Assembly: GCA_003695215.1 (NCBI GenBank)
Contig: RFIM01000165.1
Location: 1 to 13,055, forward strand
Origin: Chloroflexota bacterium
GTDB taxonomy: Bacteria; Chloroflexota; Anaerolineae; Aggregatilineales; UBA2796
DNA length: 13,055 bases
Reading direction: 5' to 3'
The notes beneath the pieces are model-generated. The model did no database searches and was not told where the DNA came from. It worked only from the letters and a program-made list of their open reading frames with translations. This document shows, piece by piece, positions 1 through 6,361 of this stretch (its first letter is position 1; every line of letters begins with the position of its first letter). The translations under genes were made by a program, and so were the position numbers.

Positions 1-1647
1 AGCCCAATTGCGCCGATCAAGGCGCCTAGCACGCCGCTGCCCAGCGCTCCGATTGCAGCGCCGCGCCCTGAGCGTCAGCGCCGCCAGTTCCGCGTAGAAG
101 CCTTCCAAGAATTGCGCGTCAGCTATCCGCGCCCGAACTTGCCGCCGCTCACCTTGCTCCAAGATACCGACCTGGAGAAACCTAGTGAGCAAGAGATCAA
201 CACCAACGCGCGCATCATTGAAGAGACGCTCCTGGAATTCGACATTGACGTCGAAGTCGTGGACGTGAGGGTCGGGCCGACAGTCACGCAGTATGCAGTG
301 CAGCCATTCCGCGAGGTGACCACTGAGAGCGGCGAGGTGGTTGTGCAGCGCGTGCGCGTCAACAAGATCATGGCGCTAGAGCGCGATCTGGCGCTAGCGC
401 TGGCGGCGAAACGGCTGCGCATTCAGCCTTATGTGCCAGGGCATTCTTACATGGGCATTGAGGTGCCAAACCGCAAGCCAAGCCTTGTGGCGCTGCGTCC
501 CGTCATGGAGAGCGAGGCCTTTGTCAAGACGTTCCGCCAAGCTGAGCCTGATGGCAGCATCCGCGAGGCGCCTTTGACTGTGCCGCTCGGCCGAGACGTA
601 GCTGGTGAGTCGGTCGTGGCCGATTTGGCGCAAATGCCGCACTTGCTGATCGCTGGCACAACCGGCTCAGGCAAGTCCGTGTGCATCACGGCGATGATCG
701 TGGCCTTAATCATGAACAACCTGCCTGATCGCCTGAAATTGATCCTGCTCGACCCGAAGATTGTGGAGCTTTCGCGCTTCAACGGCTTGCCACACCTGCT
801 TGGGCCCGTCGAGACAGATGTTGAGCAGATTGTGGAGGTGCTGCGCTGGGCGACGCGCGAGATGGATCGGCGCTACCGTTTGCTCGAGGCTGAAGGCGCG
901 CGCAACATCGAGGCCTACAATCGCAATCTTGGCGCACAACGCGCTGCCGAACACCTGCCGTACATCGTCATCATCGCCGACGAGATCGGCGACCTGATGC
1001 TGAGCCGACCTGAGGAGGTCGAGCGCACGATCACGCGCTTGGCACAAATGGCGCGCGCTGTTGGCATTCACCTGGTCATTGCCACACAGCGTCCTAGCAC
1101 GGAGATCATCACAGGCTTGATCAAGGCGAACTTCCCAGCGCGCATCTCGTTCGCAGTCGCTTCGAACGTGGATTCGCGGGTGATTTTGGATCACGTCGGC
1201 GCGGAAACGCTCTTAGGGCGCGGCGATATGCTCTACCTGGCACCTGACGCGGCTCTGCCGCGCCGCGTGCAGGGCTGCTTTGTGAGCGATGAAGAGGTCG
1301 AGGCTGTAGTCGCCTATTGGCGGCAATGGGCAGCTGAGCGCGGTCAGGCTGCAGCTGATTCGGAGAGACGGGCGCCATGGGATCGCGGCGTCTCGCGCCG
1401 TGAGGCGTTGGGCAAGCGCGATCCGCTCCTGGAAGAAGCAATCGATCTAGTGGTGCGGCGCGGCGAGGCGAGCACTTCGATCTTGCTGCGCGGCCTGGCG
1501 ATTGACTATCCGCGCGCGGCAAGGCTGATGGATTTGCTAGGCGAGTTGGGCATACTCGGCGCGCCTAAAGATGGCGGACGCGCTCGTGAAGTGACCATCA
1601 AGCCAGGCAGCGATCCGTACAAGAAATTGATGCAGCGGCTGCGCTAA
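1..1647 (+). CDS. ftsK: DNA translocase FtsK/SpoIIIE, C-terminal part (5' end outside window)
   Basis: This is the motor part of the membrane-anchored hexameric translocase that pumps chromosomal DNA during division. The frame is open from base 1, and its first 37 codons encode a Pro/Ala-rich linker, so the gene begins upstream and the TTG at 112 is not the start. Counting from 112, residues about 10-110 form the alpha domain. Walker A GTTGSGKS is at 182-189 (bases 655-678), and Walker B IIADE has its Asp at residue 290. The FtsK signatures LLDPKIVELSRFNGLPHLL and HLVIATQRPSTEIITGLIKA are intact. A C-terminal winged-helix gamma domain follows (about residues 440-500), with DYPRAARLMD where most relatives have GYxRAARLID. 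It ends with the palindrome-like GCGCTAAGCGC over the TAA stop. Any N-terminal membrane segments lie outside the window. The family call is firm; the gamma-domain specificity is uncertain. Confidence 0.96.
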   Translation, partial: SPIAPIKAPSTPLPSAPIAAPRPERQRRQFRVEAFQELRVSYPRPNLPPLTLLQDTDLEKPSEQEINTNARIIEETLLEFDIDVEVVDVRVGPTVTQYAVQPFREVTTESGEVVVQRVRVNKIMALERDLALALAAKRLRIQPYVPGHSYMGIEVPNRKPSLVALRPVMESEAFVKTFRQAEPDGSIREAPLTVPLGRDVAGESVVADLAQMPHLLIAGTTGSGKSVCITAMIVALIMNNLPDRLKLILLDPKIVELSRFNGLPHLLGPVETDVEQIVEVLRWATREMDRRYRLLEAEGARNIEAYNRNLGAQRAAEHLPYIVIIADEIGDLMLSRPEEVERTITRLAQMARAVGIHLVIATQRPSTEIITGLIKANFPARISFAVASNVDSRVILDHVGAETLLGRGDMLYLAPDAALPRRVQGCFVSDEEVEAVVAYWRQWAAERGQAAADSERRAPWDRGVSRREALGKRDPLLEEAIDLVVRRGEASTSILLRGLAIDYPRAARLMDLLGELGILGAPKDGGRAREVTIKPGSDPYKKLMQRLR

Positions 1648-1681
1648 GCGCTTTGGCAAAAAGCTCAGCCTTGCGCGAAAC

Positions 1682-1702
1682 TCTGAGCGGAGAATCTGAG
1701 CG
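1682..1702 (+). repeat. short direct repeat in the ftsK-downstream gap
   Basis: The octamer TCTGAGCG occurs at 1682-1689 and again at 1695-1702, 13 bases apart. The inverted complement GCTCAG at 1663-1668 can pair with either copy. No T-run follows, so this is not a standard intrinsic terminator. The rest of the 78-base gap (1648-1725) shows only the ribosome binding site of the next gene. Confidence 0.4.
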
Positions 1703-1713
1703 AAAACTGCTTT

Positions 1714-1717
1714 GGAG
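1714..1717 (+). promoter_or_regulatory. ribosome binding site supporting a GTG start
   Basis: GGAG lies eight bases before the GTG at 1726. It supports GTG as the start of the small membrane protein, which has no in-frame ATG near its N-terminus. Confidence 0.55.
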
Positions 1718-1725
1718 CAACTGAG

Positions 1726-2079
1726 GTGATCAATGCAGGCGGCGCGTTGCTGCTCTTCGCCTTGTTAGCGAGTCTGCTGATGTTGGTGCAGCGCACTGAG
1801 GCGAAGAAGCGGCGCATCACCTTTTTCTTTGTGTTGTTCGGCATTTACATCGTGAGCGCCTACGGCATCTTCCGCATGTCGGGCGAGTGCCCATACACGC
1901 TCTTCGGGCGCTGCGCCTTGCCGCAATACGTGGAGCGCGCGCGCATCGTCGCCTACAACACGCTGAACGTGGCGCTTTTCAGCGCCATTCTCTTCAATTT
2001 GCTCTTCTGGGTGCTGATTGGGCGCTACAATCCGCCTGGATCGAGCGATGACATCCGTGTGCTAGGGCTGAGCGACTGA
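1726..2079 (+). CDS. small three-helix membrane protein, unknown function
   Basis: This 117-residue protein belongs to no family I recognise. It has three hydrophobic segments, at about residues 5-21, 32-49 and 79-98. The basic loop QRTEAKKRR between the first two suggests, by the positive-inside rule, an outside N-terminus and an inside C-terminus. The loop between helices 2 and 3 would then face outward. It carries the only two cysteines (residues 55 and 63, in GECPYTLFGRCALP), which could form a disulfide. The start is GTG with GGAG eight bases upstream. The gene lies 78 bases after ftsK and 20 bases before another membrane protein gene, so the two membrane proteins are probably co-expressed and may act together. 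That pairing is inferred from spacing only. Confidence 0.8.
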   Translation: MINAGGALLLFALLASLLMLVQRTEAKKRRITFFFVLFGIYIVSAYGIFRMSGECPYTLFGRCALPQYVERARIVAYNTLNVALFSAILFNLLFWVLIGRYNPPGSSDDIRVLGLSD

Positions 2080-2099
2080 GAAAGGCTGCGGCGGCGCTG

Positions 2100-3158
2100 A
2101 TGGCAGAAGCACAAAGCACTCAGGCACCGCGCCGCCTGGGCGAAGCGCTCAGGCGGCTGCGCCAGAATTTCAGGCCGCGAGCGCGCCTCTCAATTTGGCG
2201 GCTGCGCTTGGTCTTCGGCTTGACCTTGCTGACCTTCTCTGAGATTGTAGTCTGGCAGAATCCGACGGCACGCGCCTGGTACGAATGGCTTGTGCTAGCT
2301 GTGATGTACGTAGCGCTTGGCGGCTTCCTGCTGGACGTGATCGTGCGCTTCCAGGTACACACGCCTGCAGCCATTGGCTTGGCGTGTGGCATTTACGGCT
2401 TGCTAAGCGGCTCGATTGTCAATCATGGCGCCTTCCACAACATGCCGATTGGCCTGATCGTGCGCGTGCTTGGGCTGCAGGTCGGCGCGGCCTTCCTGGC
2501 GCTGATGCTCTTTATGTACGTGATGCGCGGCAAAATGCCGCCCTTGTTGGCGCTAGGCTGCGCGGCGCTAGTCGGCATTGCTTGGGGCATCTGGGCGGCG
2601 TGGTATCCTGCGCAGCCGAGCATCGGCTGGGAAGTGCCCGCGCGCCAAACAGCGCAACTTTATCTAATCATCCCATTAGTGGCGCTCGGCGCTTTGTATG
2701 CTTTCTTCATGCCGCGCTTTGAGGTGCTGCGCGAACTCAGCCTGAGCCTACTATGGTGGGAGATGATCGCCTGCGGCGTGCCGCTGTTCCTCAGCCTGCT
2801 GATTGGCCTCCTCAACAACAGGATACCTGCCCTAGAGCTGCTCTTGCCTGCAGCCATCTTCGCTTTCTGCCTGTGGGCGCTGCACTTCCAACAGCCTGAG
2901 AGCGATCCGTCCATCTTAGCGCAAATCACCTTCAGCGCGCCGAGCCTGCTCACGTACGTCTTGCTGGTCGGGCCGCTGATCTTTTTCGGAATCCTCGCTT
3001 TTGACGCCGCCAGTGGCGCTTTTTTCCCCGTTGGCCAGCTGCTGTATGTGATCGTGGCAGGCTTTGGCAGCGCCTGGCTGCCTTTCGCCTCAGGGCTGAT
3101 CTTCTGGGCCGTGCTGCGCACGGAGTATCCTGTGCGGCGCCGAAGGCGTGTAAAATAA
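2100..3158 (+). CDS. polytopic membrane protein (about 10 helices), unknown function
   Basis: This 352-residue protein is one I cannot assign to a family. A 30-residue basic N-terminal tail, rich in Arg and free of acidic runs, precedes about ten hydrophobic segments near residues 34-52, 63-84, 90-107, 117-141, 148-168, 186-204, 214-238, 244-262, 282-301 and 312-339 (the last may be two helices). The C-terminus ends in a cluster of five arginines. Basic residues at both ends fit an even number of helices with both termini in the cytoplasm. I see no ATPase, transferase or conserved charged transporter motif; His109 and His113 (NHGAFHNMP) between helices 3 and 4 are the most distinctive polar residues. 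It starts at ATG, 20 bases after the small membrane protein gene, with GAAAGG at 2080-2085 as a distant possible ribosome binding site. Confidence 0.8.
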   Translation: MAEAQSTQAPRRLGEALRRLRQNFRPRARLSIWRLRLVFGLTLLTFSEIVVWQNPTARAWYEWLVLAVMYVALGGFLLDVIVRFQVHTPAAIGLACGIYGLLSGSIVNHGAFHNMPIGLIVRVLGLQVGAAFLALMLFMYVMRGKMPPLLALGCAALVGIAWGIWAAWYPAQPSIGWEVPARQTAQLYLIIPLVALGALYAFFMPRFEVLRELSLSLLWWEMIACGVPLFLSLLIGLLNNRIPALELLLPAAIFAFCLWALHFQQPESDPSILAQITFSAPSLLTYVLLVGPLIFFGILAFDAASGAFFPVGQLLYVIVAGFGSAWLPFASGLIFWAVLRTEYPVRRRRRVK

Positions 3159-3202
3159 GCGCAGACTTTGCGATGAGGCCCTGTGCGGCATGGTAGGACT
3201 GC

Positions 3203-4477
3203 ATGACTGTAGAGCGTATTTCGATCTTAGAGTACAAGCGGATTGTGCTAGGCGTGACGGGCAGCATTGCTGCTTATAAAGCTGCCGATTTTGCCAGCAA
3301 ATTGACCCAGGCGGGCGCTGATGTGGACGTGATCTTGACCGAAGCGGCCACGCGCTTTGTGACAGCGCTGACCTTTGAGGCAGTCACAGGGCGCGCTGTA
3401 TACACCGATTTATGGCGCACAGCAGGCGGCGAAAGCTTGCCGACGCACGTGGCGCATGTCGGTTTGGCGGAAGGCGCCGATCTGATCCTGATCGCACCTG
3501 CAACGGCGCAGCATATCGCCAAATTGGCGCATGGCTTCGCCGACGATTTGCTGTGCATCACAGCCCTGGCTGCGAAATGCCCGATCTTGATCGCGCCCGC
3601 TATGGATGGCAGCATGTACGAGAGCGCTGCAGTTGCAGCAAATGTGGCGCGCCTGCGCGAGCTGGGCATGGAGGTGATCGAGCCTGAGGTCGGGCGCATG
3701 GCCTCGGGCATGGTTGGGCGCGGGCGCTTACCTGAGGTCTGGACATTGCTCGGCGCGGTGCGGCGCGCGCTCGGGCGCGAGTGGGGCGCCTTGCACGATA
3801 GGCACATTGTGGTGACGGCCGGCGGCACGCGCGAGGCGCTTGATCCTGTGCGCTTCATCACTAACCGCTCTTCAGGCAAGCAAGGCTACGCTATTGCGCA
3901 GACAGCTTTGGATAGCGGCGCGCACGTCACGCTGATCGCGACGCCGAACGAGCTGCCTGTGCCTTATGGCGTCGAGCTTGTGCTGGTCGAGAGCGCCCAG
4001 GAGATGCTCGAGGCAGTGCTGACGTACTCAGCTGAAGCCGACGCGCTGATCATGGCAGCGGCAGTCGCTGATTATCGCCCTGAAGAGACCGCTGAGCATA
4101 AGCTCAAGAAGACGGGCAAGGCGCTGCAGCTGACGCTAGTGCCCACTGTGGACATCCTAGCCACAGTGGGCGAGCGGCGCCTGCAAACAGGCAGGCCGCA
4201 CGTCTTGGTCGGTTTTGCGGCTGAAACGCGCGACTTGCTCAAAAACGCGCGCAGCAAGCTGGAGAAAAAGCACGCAGATTACATCGTAGCCAACGACGTC
4301 AGCCAGCCAGGCGCAGGCTTTGGCGCCGATACCAACATCGTCACTATTCTCAGCGCCGATGGCAGCGCTATCTCGTTGCCTCAGCAGACCAAAAGCGCTG
4401 TCGCTGAAGCGATCATCCAGCGCGTTGCAGCGCGCTTGCAGACCGTGCCGCGCCGTCATGAGCCTGATGAGTGCTGA
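3203..4477 (+). CDS. coaBC: bifunctional CoaBC: phosphopantothenoylcysteine decarboxylase / phosphopantothenate-cysteine ligase
   Basis: The enzyme joins 4'-phosphopantothenate to cysteine (CoaB, CTP-dependent in bacteria) and decarboxylates the product with FMN (CoaC), two steps of coenzyme A synthesis in the cytosol. The 424 residues are close to the E. coli length of 406. The N-terminal CoaC flavoprotein has GVTGSIAAYKA (residues 17-27), the catalytic-type His85 in HVGLAEGAD and the flavin-binding IAPATA. The C-terminal CoaB half has VVTAGGTRE (203-211), DPVRFITNRSSGKQGYA (214-230), MAAAVADY (284-291), KLKK (300-303) and VGFAAET (336-342). Two CoaC positions differ from the E. coli pattern: PAMN reads PAMD (Asp135), and the Cys of the ACG loop reads ASG (Ser168). 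It starts at ATG with a weak TAGGA five bases upstream, 44 bases after the membrane protein gene. An 11-bp inverted repeat lies at codons 313-323. Confidence 0.95.
   Translation: MTVERISILEYKRIVLGVTGSIAAYKAADFASKLTQAGADVDVILTEAATRFVTALTFEAVTGRAVYTDLWRTAGGESLPTHVAHVGLAEGADLILIAPATAQHIAKLAHGFADDLLCITALAAKCPILIAPAMDGSMYESAAVAANVARLRELGMEVIEPEVGRMASGMVGRGRLPEVWTLLGAVRRALGREWGALHDRHIVVTAGGTREALDPVRFITNRSSGKQGYAIAQTALDSGAHVTLIATPNELPVPYGVELVLVESAQEMLEAVLTYSAEADALIMAAAVADYRPEETAEHKLKKTGKALQLTLVPTVDILATVGERRLQTGRPHVLVGFAAETRDLLKNARSKLEKKHADYIVANDVSQPGAGFGADTNIVTILSADGSAISLPQQTKSAVAEAIIQRVAARLQTVPRRHEPDEC
4141..4171 (+). repeat. perfect 11-bp inverted repeat inside coaBC
   Basis: The arm GCCCACTGTGG at 4141-4151 is the exact reverse complement of CCACAGTGGGC at 4161-4171, with a nine-base loop (4152-4160). 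The mRNA could form an 11-bp GC-rich stem. It encodes part of the CoaB domain (PTVDILATVG) and is not followed by a T-run. Confidence 0.7.
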
Positions 4478-4497
4478 GCTGCGCTAGCGCATCAGCA
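4472..4497. terminator. hairpin across both convergent stop codons, candidate bidirectional terminator
   Basis: TGCTGA (4472-4477) pairs with TCAGCA (4492-4497). Between them, after a two-base bulge (GC, 4478-4479), sits the perfect 12-bp palindrome TGCGCTAGCGCA (4480-4491). As RNA this folds into six pairs, a bulge, four more pairs and a CTAG loop, on either strand. The TGA of coaBC lies in the left arm and the TAG of the ATPase gene in the loop. Neither side has a T-run, so it does not match a classical intrinsic terminator. The two genes are only six bases apart, leaving no other place for one. Confidence 0.45.
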
Positions 4498-5959
4498 ATA
4501 GCGTTGAGAGCGGCAAGCACACAAGGCGCGGATCGTCCACAACGATCTCATCAGTGAGTGTTACCAGCACACCAAATGGCGCTTGGTAAATCGGCTTATC
4601 CAAAAAGTGCCGCAAGCCGCTGAGCGCGTTTGGTTCAACACGCGTGCGATACTTCACTTCGATTGGAATGCGCTGTTCTCCAACACTCAGCACGAAATCG
4701 ACTTCAGGCTCGCCGTGTCGTTCAGGGAAGTAAGCCAAGTCGACATTGGTGATGGACTTCAAAAAATAGCCCACAACGCTCTCAGCCAGATGCCCCGCCA
4801 GATCGCGCAGATGCGTATTCCGCGCCAAGCCTTGTGGATCGAGTGGCACAATTTCTTGCAGCCAGCTGGCGCGCAAGGCGTGATCGCAGAGGCAAATTTT
4901 GGCAGGGTTGCGTTGGCGCTTCAAGCGTATTTCCAACGGCTCAACAAGGCGCAGCAATAATGTGCCGTCCAGGAAACTCAAATAGGCGAGGACGCGCTTG
5001 GGGCTAATGTTGGCGCTCAGAATCTGCTTCAATGTTTCGACGAAGTGGGCAGCCTTTGGCGCTTGGCCTGCATAGCGGCAGGCAAGGCGGAAGAGCGCCT
5101 CGAGCAGTTGTGGATCGCGCTTGGTGCCTCTTGGCCCAAGCCGCAAATCATGTACGATAGCGCGCCGTATGACTGTTTCATTCAGCTGATCGGCGAGTTC
5201 TGCCCAAGTCACGTCCGCGCGCGCATGGGCAATCGGATAGGCGCCGCGCTCAGAAAAAGCTGCAAAAGTGCGGTCGCGCAGCGCAGCATAGCGCATGCCG
5301 AAGGCGCGCAATTCGTCCCAAAAGGCGCGTTCGCGCAGTGGCGAGAGCCCATTCAACGGCAACAAAGCAGGCAAGCTGCCTTCGTGCCGAATTGCCATGA
5401 TCTCGCGCAGGAAGAGCGTTCCCATCTCCAGCGTTGTGATCCGCCCTGCTAAGCTATCGCGCCCTTGTTCAATGCGCAGCGCAGAGCTACCTGTCACTAG
5501 CACCCGCACATCGCTGGTATCTACCAAGTGCTTCAGCTGCGGCGCCCATTCGTTCAGATTCTGGACTTCATCCAGAAACAGGTAGACCTGCTGACCTGCC
5601 TGTGCGGCTTCATTCAAAGTCTTGCCCAGAATGTGCTGCTCGAACCAATCCACGATTTGTAAGATCGGCTGCCTGAGCCTGAGAATTTCAGTCAGCTCAT
5701 CGAATTGAACATATAGAATGCGCTCAGGCGCCACACCTTCTGCAAGCAGATGCTGGATGATTTGCAGCACTAGCGTGCTTTTGCCCACTTGACGCGGCCC
5801 ACTCAGCACAGTTGCTTTTGCCAAGCCGTGCTCTAGGCGCTGCAACACCGCTTGGAACGCCCAACGCCTGAATTCAGGTAAGCGCATCAACGGCTTGCCC
5901 TGCCAAAATGGATTCAGCCGACGCAGAATAGGCTCCAGAAACAAGGCAGGTTCGCTCAT
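4484..5959 (-). CDS. AAA ATPase with DUF4143 and PD-(D/E)XK-like C-terminus
   Basis: This 491-residue protein belongs to the widespread AAA_14/DUF4143 ATPases, whose cellular role is unknown. Walker A GPRQVGKS is at residues 54-61, Walker B YLFLDE at 126-131, and the sensor-like VTGSS at 155-159. The family signature SLAGR is at 169-173. A DUF4143-type region runs from about 230 to 370. A restriction-endonuclease-like fold follows, with Glu393, EVDFVL (Asp421) and IPIEVKY (Glu434, Lys436) intact. It starts at ATG 39 bases after the DUF952 gene; a GAGGAG lies about 12 bases upstream, rather far for a ribosome binding site. Counting sampled 60-base lines gives about 50-55% GC here against about 60-70% in most neighbouring lines, which suggests acquisition by transfer. 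No antitoxin-like or other partner gene is adjacent. Confidence 0.9.
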   Translation of the reverse strand: MSEPALFLEPILRRLNPFWQGKPLMRLPEFRRWAFQAVLQRLEHGLAKATVLSGPRQVGKSTLVLQIIQHLLAEGVAPERILYVQFDELTEILRLRQPILQIVDWFEQHILGKTLNEAAQAGQQVYLFLDEVQNLNEWAPQLKHLVDTSDVRVLVTGSSALRIEQGRDSLAGRITTLEMGTLFLREIMAIRHEGSLPALLPLNGLSPLRERAFWDELRAFGMRYAALRDRTFAAFSERGAYPIAHARADVTWAELADQLNETVIRRAIVHDLRLGPRGTKRDPQLLEALFRLACRYAGQAPKAAHFVETLKQILSANISPKRVLAYLSFLDGTLLLRLVEPLEIRLKRQRNPAKICLCDHALRASWLQEIVPLDPQGLARNTHLRDLAGHLAESVVGYFLKSITNVDLAYFPERHGEPEVDFVLSVGEQRIPIEVKYRTRVEPNALSGLRHFLDKPIYQAPFGVLVTLTDEIVVDDPRLVCLPLSTLLLMR

Positions 5960-5998
5960 CTCGTCTCAGCGCTCCTCAGATGCGCATGATTGCAGCGT

Positions 5999-6361
5999 TC
6001 AATCTGCGCCGAAGCTGCCATCCGCTTTCGGCACAAGCGGCTGGACGGCGATCACTGCTTTGATGGGCAAAGTGCTGTACAAATGCGGAAAAAGCTCTGT
6101 CTCAGCTGTCTCGGTTGGCAGGCTCGGATCAGCAGGCTCGTAGCGCAGCGCAGCGCCAAGCTCGGCCGTATCTACGGTCAGTAGCACCAGGTCAGTAGCG
6201 CCGCGATAGAGCGCGTTCGCCACACGGTAGACCTGCGCAGCGCGCGAGAGATGAATGAAGCCTTGCCGCTCTAGTGACTCGGCGCGGTAAACGCCTTCAG
6301 CCTGTGCGCTATGCCATGAGCTGCGCGTAGTGATGTGATAGACGTAGCGCTCTTCACTCAT
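5999..6361 (-). CDS. DUF952 family protein
   Basis: This is a 120-residue small cytosolic protein of the DUF952 family, whose biochemical role is not established. The family pattern is clear from end to end: VYHIT near the N-terminus (7-11), GFIHLS (34-39), RYEPADPS (73-80), FPHLY (91-95) and a final VQPLVPKADGSF. The glycine that usually follows FPHLY is Ser here. I chose ATG at 6361 (protein begins MSEERYVYHI) because the conserved domain starts right after it. An in-frame ATG at 6385 would add eight residues without family support. The start overlaps the helicase stop as ATGAGTGA (8 bases), so its translation is probably coupled to the helicase gene. Confidence 0.88.
   Translation of the reverse strand: MSEERYVYHITTRSSWHSAQAEGVYRAESLERQGFIHLSRAAQVYRVANALYRGATDLVLLTVDTAELGAALRYEPADPSLPTETAETELFPHLYSTLPIKAVIAVQPLVPKADGSFGAD

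Noticed and set aside
112..114. TTG at 112 as the start of the FtsK gene
   Set aside because: The same frame is open to base 1 and encodes a typical linker, and the protein would lack everything before the alpha domain. The gene is cut by the window edge.
706..1194. 162-codon minus-strand open frame opposite ftsK
   Set aside because: Antisense to the conserved FtsK motor domain; no motif or ribosome binding site.
3009..3022. Terminator-like CGCC-AGT-GGCG followed by a run of T
   Set aside because: The stem is only four pairs and lies inside the membrane protein gene far from its end, so premature termination is unlikely.
3159..3202. Possible promoter before coaBC
   Set aside because: TTGCGA and TGGTAG at about 17-base spacing match the consensus poorly, and the gap is only 44 bases in a likely operon.
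3274..3879. 201-codon minus-strand open frame opposite coaBC
   Set aside because: It is a shadow of the CoaC coding region, with low-complexity Ala/Ser/Arg content and no recognisable domain.
4484..6361. ATPase and DUF952 genes as a toxin-antitoxin or defence pair
   Set aside because: Neither protein shows a toxin or antitoxin signature, DUF952 is translationally tied to the helicase, and the ATPase has different base composition, so there is no sign of a joint unit.
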